A program made the translations under genes and the position numbers. The notes beneath the pieces were generated by a model. That model searched no databases and was not told where the DNA came from. It worked only from the letters and a program-made list of their open reading frames with translations. Shown piece by piece: positions 25,770-34,873 of a stretch of DNA of 63,014 nt. Origin of the DNA: Oscillospiraceae bacterium (lineage in GTDB: Bacteria; Bacillota; Clostridia; Oscillospirales; Acutalibacteraceae); NCBI GenBank assembly GCA_015066385.1, contig SVOJ01000017.1, forward strand, positions 1 to 63,014. Direction: 5' to 3'. The stretch's first letter is position 1, and every line of letters begins with the position of its first letter.

Positions 25770-27233
25770 GTGGACGTTCCCATACGATCGTGGCATTTGC
25801 TTGCAGCATCGGCTGATGCAACCGTCGATGCAGTTTCATCAGGAGTCGGCGGAGAAATTCTGTCAAAAATCATTGTTTTGTTTATTTTGATTCTTGTCAA
25901 TGCGTTTTTTGCAATGTCGGAAATTGCCATCATTTCGCTCAATGACACAAAAATACAGCGCATGGCAGAAGACGGAAACAAAAAAGCGAAACAAGTATGC
26001 AAACTGACCGAAAACTCTTCTCAGTTTCTGTCCACCATTCAGATCGGTGTTACATTGGCAGGCTTTCTGACCAGTGCAACGGCGGCATCTTCCTTTGTTC
26101 CGCTGTTGAGTCCCTTTGTGCAATCCATTCTGCCGTCGCTCAGCCCCTCGCTGATTGAAAGCATATTGATGATTCTGATTACCATTGTCATATCGTACTT
26201 CTCCCTTGTTCTCGGCGAGCTTGCCCCCAAGAGAATCGGTATGATCTATGCTGAGAAAGTGTCTTTCAAGGTCATCGGCATTCTGCTTGTGATTGCGAAA
26301 ATCACAAAACCCTTTGTAAAAGTGCTTGCTTTTTCCACCAACCTCGTCGCCCGTCTGTTCGGCGTTGACCCGAATGCGGACGAAGAAGAAGTAACGGAAG
26401 AAGAAATCAAAATGATGGTCGATGTCGGCGAAGAAAAAGGTGTTATTGAAGATCTGCAGCGCGACATGATCAACAATATTTTTGAATTTGACGACATTAA
26501 CGCAGCAGATATCATGACCCACCGTGTGGATCTGACTTGCGTCAGCGCAGACGAACCGCTTGACGAATTCCTGCGTGAAACTTTGGTTGAAAGCGGTTAT
26601 TCCCGCATTCCCGTTTATGAGGACGACCTTGACTCCATTATCGGTATTTTGTATGTCAAGGATCTTATCAAATACATCGCCGGTTCCCTGCCTGAGGGCA
26701 TCACTCCCCGTCAGGTCATGCGTGAAGCCTTCTTCGTCCCCGAAAGCAAACCCTGCGGCGGATTGTTCCGCGAAATGACCGATCAGCGTATTCAGATCGC
26801 CGTTGTGGTGGACGAATACGGCGGAACGGCAGGTATTGTTACACTCGAAGACCTTCTCGAATCCATCGTCGGCAACATCCGCGATGAATACGACTTTGAC
26901 GAAGAAGAAGAGATCAACCAGATCAATGAAACAACATTCGATGTAGACGGCAGCACATCCATTGATGAACTCGATGACCTTGTGGGTGTGAAGATTCCCG
27001 AAGGCGATTATGACACGGTTGCAGGATTTGTTCTGTATCAGCTTAAAAACCTTCCCGTCGGCGGTGAAGTGTTCGATTACGAAAATCTGCATTTCACGGT
27101 AACGGAAGTGGAAGAACGCCGAATCTGTGCTGTCAAAATCGAAATTCTTCCCAAGGAAGAGCCCGAAGAAGAGGAAGAAAGACCCTTTGACCGTCTTCGC
27201 CGCGACCGCGAAAAGGATTCCGATAAAAATTAA
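25770..27233 (+). CDS. CNNM/CorC-like membrane protein (hemolysin family)
   Basis: 487 residues in the usual order of this family. A DUF21 membrane domain spans about 30-200 (NAFFAMSEIAIISLND, SLVLGELAPKRIGMIYAEKV). Two CBS domains follow (IMTHRVDLTCVSADEP, GYSRIPVYEDDLDSIIGILYVKD, QIAVVVDEYGGTAGIVTLEDLLE). A CorC_HlyC domain lies near 400-460 (TTFDVDGSTSIDELDDLVG). Family members affect magnesium or cobalt efflux; hemolysin is a historical name. The start is GTG 25770. The C-terminus is a strongly acidic then basic tail. It is monocistronic, between its own promoter and terminator. Confidence 0.9.
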   Translation: MDVPIRSWHLLAASADATVDAVSSGVGGEILSKIIVLFILILVNAFFAMSEIAIISLNDTKIQRMAEDGNKKAKQVCKLTENSSQFLSTIQIGVTLAGFLTSATAASSFVPLLSPFVQSILPSLSPSLIESILMILITIVISYFSLVLGELAPKRIGMIYAEKVSFKVIGILLVIAKITKPFVKVLAFSTNLVARLFGVDPNADEEEVTEEEIKMMVDVGEEKGVIEDLQRDMINNIFEFDDINAADIMTHRVDLTCVSADEPLDEFLRETLVESGYSRIPVYEDDLDSIIGILYVKDLIKYIAGSLPEGITPRQVMREAFFVPESKPCGGLFREMTDQRIQIAVVVDEYGGTAGIVTLEDLLESIVGNIRDEYDFDEEEEINQINETTFDVDGSTSIDELDDLVGVKIPEGDYDTVAGFVLYQLKNLPVGGEVFDYENLHFTVTEVEERRICAVKIEILPKEEPEEEEERPFDRLRRDREKDSDKN

Positions 27234-27240
27234 ACGAACA

Positions 27241-27283
27241 AAAAAATCACCTCCTGCAGCAAGCAAACTGCAGGAGGATTTTT
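27241..27283 (+). terminator. Terminator of the CNNM/CorC gene
   Basis: A 10-bp stem CCTCCTGCAG/CTGCAGGAGG (27250-27259, 27268-27277) with an 8-base loop, then ATTTTT. The A-run on the left side lets it also stop the convergent phosphoesterase gene. Confidence 0.85.
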
Positions 27284-27299
27284 CATGTCTTATGTTGTC

Positions 27300-28712
27300 T
27301 CAGAATATCACATCGAAGAACGGAACATCATAGCCGTCCTCCTTGAGATCGGAATACACACCCATGTTGTTGAACACCGCGTAGATCGTGCCGATGAAAT
27401 TGACCAGTTTTGCAAACAGCTTTCTGAAGAAACTGAAAGACGGTGCATCATATTCTTCTGTTTTTGTCAACGTGAAATTGGCATGCACTTCATCACTGCC
27501 GACTTCATAGGTGGTCACGGTGATGGCATCGGAAGAAAAATCAATGATATTGTAAAGACGGTCAGTGTGTTCATCCATACCGATGGCAATCAGATCGCTG
27601 TAAGGAATTTCGCCTTCTTCGTCACGCGGTCTGCTGACGGATGCGGAAACCATATAAACCGTCCCCTGCGCATTTTCAACCGTGCCGCCGTTTTCGACAT
27701 CTGCAACACTTTTACCATTGTACACAACATCGGAAACGGAATAATGGTGCGAATGCCCAAGCAATGCAAGGTCAATGTTGAATTCGTCCATAATGGGAGA
27801 ATACAGCAGTCTGAGCAGTCTGTTTTCGCTTTCGCGGTTCTCAAGGGTGCCGCCGTACAGATCGTGGTGCATCACCACAACGCGCCATTTGCAATCGGGA
27901 TTTTCCTTGACTGCGTTTTTGACAAAGCGGTAATGATCGGTACCGCTTGCATTGTTGGAATCAAGGCACAAAAACAGCACATCGCCTTTGACAAAATAAT
28001 AGTTCCCGCCCTGATAAGAACTGATAAGAACTTCGTCTTCATTCGGCAGATTGGTAAAATAACGGTAATCCACACCCTTGCGGTCATGGTTGCCAATGGA
28101 AGTTGCAAAGGAAAGAGAACGGCTCAACGGAGAAAAAGTCAGCCCCTCATATTCACAGCGAAGTCCGTCCGAAGCCTGATCGCCCGCAGAAAGAATGAGA
28201 TTCACATCCGCACGGGCAGTGGCATCGTTGAGCAGATCCGCAAACTGATAAGCTGTATCCTGCACGGCTTCGCGGCTGTCACCGGAAATGTGAATATCCG
28301 AAATATAAAGAGCCGAGAAACTGTCTGCTTCCACGGTTTCAAAGGAATAGACGGAACTCTTTTCATCACCCGAAACGCAAGTATAATAGTAGGTTTCGCC
28401 AAGTTCCAGTTCACGCACGGTGACTTTTGCAACCTTGTCGCCCTGATAGGAATCGATGACCGTACCCGTAAACACGGCGGCATCCGTCATGGTGGGCTCA
28501 TCGTCAATCAGCACACTGCAGGCCGTGACATCCGCATCCATATACCAGGAAAAGTTGCGCTCGGCTTCGGTTGCACCGGGCTGCATGATGATCCCTCGTA
28601 CGGCCTCCTGTTCATCTGCCCAGAATGCATCCCAGACTGAAGAAGCCCCCGCAGGCACAAAGCAGCTTACAAGCAGCAATGCTGCAAGCAAAACGGAAAT
28701 AATTTTTTTCAT
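27300..28712 (-). CDS. Secreted purple-acid-phosphatase-like metallophosphoesterase
   Basis: 470 residues with a signal peptide (MKKIISVLLAALLLVSCFVPAGA). An N-terminal Fn3-like domain (to about 135) is followed by the dinuclear metallophosphoesterase domain: YISDIHISGD, LILSAGDQASDG, SIGNHDRKG, VVMHHDLYGG and LLGHSHHYS supply the metal ligands. This is the arrangement of PhoD/purple acid phosphatase relatives that cleave phosphomonoesters or diesters outside the cell. The C-terminal 45 residues contain an amphipathic helix (FRKLFAKLVNFIGTIY), similar in character to the tail of the propeller protein at 14.9 kb. The start has GGAGAG upstream. Confidence 0.85.
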   Translation of the reverse strand: MKKIISVLLAALLLVSCFVPAGASSVWDAFWADEQEAVRGIIMQPGATEAERNFSWYMDADVTACSVLIDDEPTMTDAAVFTGTVIDSYQGDKVAKVTVRELELGETYYYTCVSGDEKSSVYSFETVEADSFSALYISDIHISGDSREAVQDTAYQFADLLNDATARADVNLILSAGDQASDGLRCEYEGLTFSPLSRSLSFATSIGNHDRKGVDYRYFTNLPNEDEVLISSYQGGNYYFVKGDVLFLCLDSNNASGTDHYRFVKNAVKENPDCKWRVVVMHHDLYGGTLENRESENRLLRLLYSPIMDEFNIDLALLGHSHHYSVSDVVYNGKSVADVENGGTVENAQGTVYMVSASVSRPRDEEGEIPYSDLIAIGMDEHTDRLYNIIDFSSDAITVTTYEVGSDEVHANFTLTKTEEYDAPSFSFFRKLFAKLVNFIGTIYAVFNNMGVYSDLKEDGYDVPFFDVIF

Positions 28713-28847
28713 TCAGACTCTCTCCTTTTTTAGAATGAAAAAATTATAGCACAGTGCTTTTTATTTTTCTATATTTTTGATAAAAAGAAAATAACTTTCA
28801 TTTATTTTCAACAAAGAATTATAAGATTTTTTGGTGCTCTTGCCTTG

Positions 28848-28877
28848 TTTACTTACATAAAAGAATTATGGTATACT
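28848..28877 (+). promoter_or_regulatory. Candidate promoter of the DUF4838 gene
   Basis: TTTACT (28848-28853), 18 bases, TATACT (28872-28877), 39 bases before the chosen ATG. Confidence 0.5.
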
Positions 28878-28916
28878 TATCTATATACAGGATTTTGTAT
28901 TTTTCAGGAGGGTTTT

Positions 28917-30815
28917 ATGAAAAAAGCATTCTGCACATTGATTGCCCTGCTTTTGCTGTTGGGAACAGCCGTTTTTGCAAGCGCGGCTGACAACGAAACA
29001 AAAATCACGGATGCTGTTATTGTGATCGCAGAGGATGCAAGCATCACCGACAACTATGCTGCACAGAGGCTGAAATACTACCTCGATGAGATCACGGGCG
29101 GTGACATTGCCATTGTCAACGACAGTGAAAAAACGGATGTGTTTGCCATTTCCGTCGGCGCAACAGCCCTTGCCGAAGCGGAATTTGAAAATAACACGGA
29201 CGGCAGCTATTATATCCGTTCCGAAGAAAATGCACTGCTCATCAACGGTGTCGGCAACCACGGCACCATCAACGGTGTGTATGCCTTCCTTGAAAAATAC
29301 TGCGGCTGTCACTGGTATGAGGACGAGATCATTGTGATTCCCGAAAACAGTGAACTGACCGTGCCTGCCGACCTCGATGTCACCTACACGCCGTTCTTTG
29401 AATACACCGAAACCGACACCAAAAGCTCGCGTGATGCCGAATTTGCCGTAGCAAACGGACAGACCGGCGGCATTTACAAGAGTCTGACCGCCGAGCAGGG
29501 CGGTGATGTGAAATACCTCGGCGGTTCAAGCCACACGCTTGTCAACCGCTACTGCAAGCCTTCCGTTTATTTTGAGGAGCATCCCGAATACTTTGCGCTT
29601 GTGGACGGTGAGCGCAGAGGCACACAACTGTGTCTGACCAATGAGGATATAAAAACCATCGTCACCAACGAGGTGCTTGCATTGCTCGAAGAAAAGCATG
29701 ACCCGGATGCAAGCATGCAGATCGTTTCCGTCACGCAGGCAGACAACGGCGAATACTGCGAATGCGACAACTGCAAGGCTCTGGACGAAGCCAACGGCTC
29801 GCAGGCAGGCACGATGATTACCTTTGTCAACGAAATTGCAAGACGCGTCAGCGCCGCAGGCGATTATGACAATGTGGCTTTTGACACCTTCGCTTATCAG
29901 TACACCCGTGAAGCACCGACGAATGTTGTGCCCGATGAAAACGTTATTGTGCGTCTTTGCTCGATTGAATGCTGCTTCGGTCACACGCTCGATGACCCCG
30001 ATTGCAAGGAAAATGTTGCATTCATGGAAGACCTGCAAGAGTGGAGTGAAATCTGCGATCGACTTTATATATGGAACTATTCGCTCAACTGCGATGAATC
30101 CGTCAACATCCACCCCAACTTCGGTGTTCTGCAAAGAAACATTCAGATTTTCTATGAGCACAATGTCAAGGGCATTTACGAGCAGGGTGTGTTCTACATT
30201 GCCGAGTGTGATGCGGAATTTGCAGAAATGAAGACCTACCTTGTTGCAAAGCTGATGCAGAACCCCTATCTTGATTTTGAGGCGGAAATGCTCGGCTATA
30301 TGACAGCCGTTTACGGCCCCGGCGGTACATATCTTAAAGAATTTGTTGACATTATGACCGAGCACGCAGTCACCCGTTTTTCACATCTGCAGCTTGAAAC
30401 CTCCTCGCGTCGGAATCTGCACAACATGACCTCGTCCGTCATCAAGCAGTGTGACGCGCTGTGGGAGAATGCAAAGGCAGCAGCCGAAACCGACGAACAG
30501 CTCGCACAGATCAACCGCTCGGAGCTTTGTTGGAGATACTGGAAATGCTCCAACGGCAAGCGTGAATTTTCCAAATTACAGCATCCTTATCTGTGGATGC
30601 ATGCAAGACAGGAGCTGTATGAGGACTTCATTGAAATGGGTGTTCTCAGAATGGGTGAGCGTGTCAACCACGAGCTGTCCATGGACAATGCATTCAACCG
30701 CTATTTCCGTCATATCTACACATGGATCACACTCTATGACGAGGATTTCCTGCAGCCGCTGAACAGACTATCCGAAAAAATCTACAGCTTTATGGAAAAG
30801 CTTTACATCCGTTAA
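28917..30815 (+). CDS. Secreted DUF4838 protein, glycan-associated
   Basis: 632 residues from ATG 28917, behind AGGAGGG. A signal peptide (KKAFCTLIALLLLLGTAVFASA) precedes an alpha-glucuronidase-type N-terminal domain (AAQRLKYYLDEITGGDIAI, ADGSYYIRSEENALLINGVG-like pattern, GVYAFLEKYCGCHWY). The DUF4838 domain follows, with HPEYFALVDGERR, LCLTNEDI and DNGEYCECDNCKALDEANG. DUF4838 proteins share architecture with GH67 and GH115 enzymes and occur in polysaccharide-use loci, but their activity is mostly untested. It faces the MFS transporter gene across a shared terminator. Confidence 0.8.
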   Translation: MKKAFCTLIALLLLLGTAVFASAADNETKITDAVIVIAEDASITDNYAAQRLKYYLDEITGGDIAIVNDSEKTDVFAISVGATALAEAEFENNTDGSYYIRSEENALLINGVGNHGTINGVYAFLEKYCGCHWYEDEIIVIPENSELTVPADLDVTYTPFFEYTETDTKSSRDAEFAVANGQTGGIYKSLTAEQGGDVKYLGGSSHTLVNRYCKPSVYFEEHPEYFALVDGERRGTQLCLTNEDIKTIVTNEVLALLEEKHDPDASMQIVSVTQADNGEYCECDNCKALDEANGSQAGTMITFVNEIARRVSAAGDYDNVAFDTFAYQYTREAPTNVVPDENVIVRLCSIECCFGHTLDDPDCKENVAFMEDLQEWSEICDRLYIWNYSLNCDESVNIHPNFGVLQRNIQIFYEHNVKGIYEQGVFYIAECDAEFAEMKTYLVAKLMQNPYLDFEAEMLGYMTAVYGPGGTYLKEFVDIMTEHAVTRFSHLQLETSSRRNLHNMTSSVIKQCDALWENAKAAAETDEQLAQINRSELCWRYWKCSNGKREFSKLQHPYLWMHARQELYEDFIEMGVLRMGERVNHELSMDNAFNRYFRHIYTWITLYDEDFLQPLNRLSEKIYSFMEKLYIR

Positions 30816-30823
30816 TCAAAACG

Positions 30824-30862
30824 ACACCCTCTGCCTTTGCGAAAAAGACAGAGGGTGTTTTC
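30824..30862. terminator. Bidirectional terminator between DUF4838 and MFS genes
   Basis: A 10-bp stem ACACCCTCTG/CAGAGGGTGT (30824-30833 and 30849-30858), then TTTTCTTT on the right. The MFS stop is just to its right. Confidence 0.8.
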
Positions 30863-30863
30863 T

Positions 30864-32258
30864 TTATCCGATTGTATCCAGGCTTGCACCTTTTGTTTCC
30901 TTGACCTTCAGGGCAAACAGAATGGCGGCAACGCTGACCGTGGGAACGGAAACCGCAAGGCAGGCCCACCAGATGGGCAGCAACGTAATGCCTGTGATAA
31001 TGGCACCGTAGCCGAGTGCAAGACCGATAATCACAAGCAGGCCCTCCGCACCGACCACCGATGCACGGATATCCGTGGGTACCTTTTCGGTCATCATGAC
31101 ATTCATATAATCTCTGCCGATCCAGTAAGAGCCCTGATACAGCCCTGCAAATGAGCCGACAAGATACGGATTCCAGCCTTTGAGAATGCCGACCACAAAC
31201 AGCACATAGCCGACAACACAGAACACGGAAAAGGCGGTAACGGTGGTTTTTCTGCCGAGCTTGTCGGCAATGAAGCCCGAAATGAATGTGATGGATGCGT
31301 AAATCACGGGCACCATAAAGAGTGCTTTTGTGATATCGCTTGTGCTCATTCCAGCCTGGTGCATGGAGGATTCAAAGTAAAGAGCAATCGCAGGCATTGC
31401 GGAATCAAATATGATATGCGCAATAATAAGCATTTTTGTATCCTTATTTGCAAAAATGTACTTTACGCCATTGAATACACCGGACTGATTCCGCTGGGCC
31501 TGCTTCCGTTGCTTTTTAATCGCCTTTTCTTCTTGTCTTTCTTCATAAGAGCGGGAAAGATACTCGATTCTGTCGTTAATAAACACCTTCGTATCCTTCG
31601 CAAAAAGCAGGACGAGCAAAACAGCGGCAAAACCGATCAGCGCAGGCACGAGAAAAATTTCACGCCATTTTGTTGCATCATCCCCCATGAGAATATCTCT
31701 CAAAGTGGGAATCAGTATAACACCTAAAATGCCGAAACTTTTAAGAAAACTGTAAATCTTTGCACGGTGCTTATCGGGTGCTTCTTCGAGTATGTATATA
31801 ATCTGTATATCGTGCCCCATAAAAAAGCTGATAATCGCGAAGCCGATAAGGAACATGATATAACTCGACGACAGATGAATCACCAGAAGACCCGCTGCCA
31901 TGCCAAGGGTTGAAATGGCAAAAAGCGGTTTTCTTCCCCATTTGTCGGCAAGCGCCTTGTAAAAGGGCGTTATAATTCCTAAAACATATGTGAAAACGCC
32001 AATACCGGAATGGAATGCAAGTCCGTCTTCATAGGTATAATACTTACCCATAAAAGGATTATTCACAAAAAATTCCGTCACAAATGAGGATTGCACCGTA
32101 ACGGTCAGGTTACTTGTGACTTCATCCAAAATATTAACAATGGCAATCAGCATGAGCAAAACAAAGAAATACTTACTGCTTGTACCGCTTCTTTGCATTT
32201 TCCCGAGTCTGGACAGCTCTCGTTGCTCACTTTTTAAAACTTTTTCAGTCGTCTTCAT
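30864..32258 (-). CDS. MFS transporter
   Basis: A 12-helix major facilitator of 464 residues. The helix 2-3 loop motif is ADKWGRKPLF, repeated in the second half as ADKLGRKTTV. A charged cytoplasmic loop (EERQEEKAIKKQRKQAQR) separates the halves. The closest general type is the sugar/metabolite porter group; the substrate is not evident. The start at 32258 follows AAGGAAAGAG. Its position opposite a DUF4838 glycan gene suggests uptake of a breakdown product, which is inference only. Confidence 0.85.
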   Translation of the reverse strand: MKTTEKVLKSEQRELSRLGKMQRSGTSSKYFFVLLMLIAIVNILDEVTSNLTVTVQSSFVTEFFVNNPFMGKYYTYEDGLAFHSGIGVFTYVLGIITPFYKALADKWGRKPLFAISTLGMAAGLLVIHLSSSYIMFLIGFAIISFFMGHDIQIIYILEEAPDKHRAKIYSFLKSFGILGVILIPTLRDILMGDDATKWREIFLVPALIGFAAVLLVLLFAKDTKVFINDRIEYLSRSYEERQEEKAIKKQRKQAQRNQSGVFNGVKYIFANKDTKMLIIAHIIFDSAMPAIALYFESSMHQAGMSTSDITKALFMVPVIYASITFISGFIADKLGRKTTVTAFSVFCVVGYVLFVVGILKGWNPYLVGSFAGLYQGSYWIGRDYMNVMMTEKVPTDIRASVVGAEGLLVIIGLALGYGAIITGITLLPIWWACLAVSVPTVSVAAILFALKVKETKGASLDTIG

Positions 32259-32330
32259 ATATCTCTTTCCTTATAAAGATTAGTTATATAATTTATTTTA
32301 TCATATGATATGACAAAACGCAACAACAAA

Positions 32331-32353
32331 TCCCCATCGATTCTCAATGGGGA
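32331..32353. terminator. CCCCATCG-family hairpin, copy a
   Basis: TCCCCAT (32331-32337) pairs with ATGGGGA (32347-32353) around CGATTCTCA. On the minus strand it is followed by TTTGTTG. It lies about 120 bases after the SxtJ-DUF5989 gene. A second weak hairpin with a long U-tract (AAAGAG/CTCTTTTTTT, near 32418-32445) comes first and may do most of the termination. Confidence 0.6.
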
Positions 32354-32475
32354 CGTTATTATAAGTCAGGACGGGCTGCGAGAAAAACCTTTGATAACTG
32401 TCGAAACAGAGCCGGGCAAAAAAAGAGATTATCAATCGCAGCTCTTTACGCTGACTCTTCTTGTATCTATTGCAC

Positions 32476-33090
32476 TCAGAACAAAGTATACACAAAAGAG
32501 AACACCGCACTGGAGGATACAAAAAACATAACAACACCTACAATCAGCAAAATGATTATAATCGGAATAACAATATACATTCTGTTGTCAATAAAGAAAC
32601 CCAGAACATCAACAACCGTACGCAGAACTGTATTCTTATGTTTGTTTTGCGCTGCATTGTTGAAATCGCAAAAGGCTGTATCTGCCAGGTGCCGTTCCTC
32701 CCAATTTTTAAACCCGAATTTTGCTGCATATTTTTTGTGCCTGAAAGCATTAATAAGAGTCATTGCCAAATAAGCAGAAAGCAGAAGCACTTTCAATACA
32801 GCATTTCCGAAAACAGAACATGCCGATTTGATGATTCCGATTATTTTTTGAAGTCTCAACGGAGCCGCAACCCCGATAACAAGCAAGAAAAGACCAAACA
32901 AAGACACAATCTTATATATTATATTCGGCACACCTTGTGTACACATCGCTTGGTATGCACCTGCAACAGACAGGAAAAGGCCCCACACAATGCAAAACCA
33001 ACTGCACTCATTGATTGCCTTTATTTCGCTTTTTTGGTCATATTCTTCTTTAAATGTTTTTACCGGTTTGTTTATCTTTACTTTTTGCAT
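32476..33090 (-). CDS. SxtJ-DUF5989 fusion membrane protein
   Basis: 204 residues from ATG 33090, with GGGTGGTG upstream; the frame opening at 33147 is less likely. Residues 25-115 hold three membrane helices with PLRLQKIIGIIKSACSVFGN, fitting SxtJ. Residues 157-204 (VVDVLGFFIDNRMYIVIPII to VFSFVYTLF) fit DUF5989, a short one-helix protein that normally ends in YTLF. In most genomes, including the saxitoxin cluster (sxtI-sxtJ-sxtK), these are separate genes after a carbamoyltransferase. Here they form one chain and overlap the carbamoyltransferase end by 41 bases. The molecular role of both parts is unknown. Confidence 0.75.
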   Translation of the reverse strand: MQKVKINKPVKTFKEEYDQKSEIKAINECSWFCIVWGLFLSVAGAYQAMCTQGVPNIIYKIVSLFGLFLLVIGVAAPLRLQKIIGIIKSACSVFGNAVLKVLLLSAYLAMTLINAFRHKKYAAKFGFKNWEERHLADTAFCDFNNAAQNKHKNTVLRTVVDVLGFFIDNRMYIVIPIIIILLIVGVVMFFVSSSAVFSFVYTLF

Positions 33091-34873
33091 CCACAACACC
33101 ACCCTTCTGGAGCTCTTTGTCAAAAAGCCTGTTGCCGATAACAGCATAATCTATTCCCGATTTCATAAAGCATTTATAAGCATCTTCAGCTGTGTTGACA
33201 ATCGGTTCTCCCCGAACATTGAAGGATGTGTTTACAACCACACTGCATCCGGTAAGCTGTTTGAATTTTTTCAATACGCCATAAAAGAAAGGCGATTGGG
33301 TATTGTTTACAGTCTGCACACGGGCAGAATAATCAACATGCGTTACAGCAGGAATATCCGATCTTGATTTTGCTGCCGTTTCCGTTAACGTTTCTCCGAA
33401 TTCAACTGCTGACCGTCGTTCTTCTTTTACAGGAAATGTATACAGCATATAAGGAGAAGCTCCCTCGATATCAAAATATTGATCTGCATCTTCCTCAAGA
33501 ACGGCAGGAGCAAACGGTCTGAAACCTTCACGGAATTTTATTTTTCGATTCAGATGCTGCAGCATTTCCGCTTTTCGGGCATCTGCTAAAATTGACCTGT
33601 TCCCCAATGCACGCGGACCGAATTCCGCTCGTCCCCGTGCAATTGCCACTATTTTTCCATCATTTATAAGCTTGGCAATTCTTGTCTGCAAATCCTCGTC
33701 TGCATAAACAGACCAGACCGCACCGAGTTGTTTCAATGCATCATCGTCGCCTTTATCGGTATCCTTGATTTTATAACCCAGATATACCGATTTCATGGGA
33801 TTTTTTTCTATAGCAATATGATTTCTCTCATAATAATAACCGTACAGTGCGGCCCCCAAAGCTCCGCCTGCATCCCCTGCAGCAGGTTGCACCCATACAT
33901 TTTCAAACAATCCGCTGTTGCGAAGTTTTCCCATTGCAGTCACATTCAGAGCAACACCGCCTGCAAGCACAATATTATTCATTCCGGTCACTTCTTTGAT
34001 GTGCTTTGCTGTTGTAAGTATTATTTCATCCGTTACAGCCTGAATACTTGCGGCAACATCTGCATAAAAAGGATCCATTTCACTTTCAGGTTGCCGTCTT
34101 TTGTGACCGAACAAGTCTTCAAACTCTTTGTTGATGGTATCCATTTTCATTGTAAAAGAAAAATACTTTTTATTCAGAACAAAACTTCCGTCTTTGTAAA
34201 TCTTTACAATATGTTCTTTGATCAGATCAATATATGCAGGCTTACCGTACGGTGCCAGCCCCATCATTTTATACTCACCGTTATTCACCTTAAAACCGGT
34301 ATATACAGTAAAAGCTGAATACAACAAGCCTAAAGAATCGGGAAATCTCAGTTCTTTGAGCAATTTGATTCCGGAATCATCACAAATTCCCCACGACAAA
34401 GTTGTCCACTCACCGACACCGTCAAGGGTCAGCACCGCAGCCTTTTCAAAGGGAGACGGATAAAAAGCGGATGCCGCATGGCTGAGATGGTGGGGAATAA
34501 ACATCAGTTTATCACTTTTGATATTAAGTTCTTTTACTATTTTACGCTGAATCCAGAGTTTGTTGGTAATCCATACCGGAATGCTGTAAAGATACTGTTT
34601 TATACCTTGCGGCGCATTAATCAGAGAAGTGGTTACAATTCTGCCGAACTTTTCTGCCGTATCCTCATAAAACACAACCTTTTCAACATCAGACATGTTA
34701 ATTCTTTCTTTTTCCATACAAAAACTGATGGCATTGATCGGAAAAGAAGGATCGCCTTTTACCCTTGTAAAACGCTCTTCTTCCGCAGCCGCAACGACTT
34801 TGCCGTCCTTTACCAAAGCAGCGGCTGAATTATGATAAAAAGCAGATATGCCTAATATGTAAACATTTTTCAT
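33050..34873 (-). CDS. Carbamoyltransferase (NodU/CmcH/SxtI family)
   Basis: 607 residues. The N-terminal Kae1-like domain starts ILGISAFYHNSAAALV and contains the metal histidines HHLSHAASAF and GVGEWTTLSWG. The C-terminal YrdC-like domain holds GRAEFGPRALGNRSILAD, FREGFRPFAPAVL and VVNTSFNVRGEPIV. Family enzymes transfer a carbamoyl group from carbamoyl phosphate through carbamoyl-AMP to a hydroxyl of a sugar, antibiotic or other small molecule. The acceptor here is unknown. It overlaps the upstream SGNH gene by four bases (ATGA), and its GAGGAGG site lies inside that gene, so translation is coupled. Confidence 0.92.
   Translation of the reverse strand: MKNVYILGISAFYHNSAAALVKDGKVVAAAEEERFTRVKGDPSFPINAISFCMEKERINMSDVEKVVFYEDTAEKFGRIVTTSLINAPQGIKQYLYSIPVWITNKLWIQRKIVKELNIKSDKLMFIPHHLSHAASAFYPSPFEKAAVLTLDGVGEWTTLSWGICDDSGIKLLKELRFPDSLGLLYSAFTVYTGFKVNNGEYKMMGLAPYGKPAYIDLIKEHIVKIYKDGSFVLNKKYFSFTMKMDTINKEFEDLFGHKRRQPESEMDPFYADVAASIQAVTDEIILTTAKHIKEVTGMNNIVLAGGVALNVTAMGKLRNSGLFENVWVQPAAGDAGGALGAALYGYYYERNHIAIEKNPMKSVYLGYKIKDTDKGDDDALKQLGAVWSVYADEDLQTRIAKLINDGKIVAIARGRAEFGPRALGNRSILADARKAEMLQHLNRKIKFREGFRPFAPAVLEEDADQYFDIEGASPYMLYTFPVKEERRSAVEFGETLTETAAKSRSDIPAVTHVDYSARVQTVNNTQSPFFYGVLKKFKQLTGCSVVVNTSFNVRGEPIVNTAEDAYKCFMKSGIDYAVIGNRLFDKELQKGGVVDAKSKDKQTGKNI

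Noticed and set aside
25863-27266. Minus-strand frame of 467 codons opposite the CNNM/CorC gene
   Set aside because: It mirrors a gene with DUF21, CBS and CorC_HlyC motifs and a good start; its product is rich in Phe, His and Asn, as expected for antisense of this codon usage.
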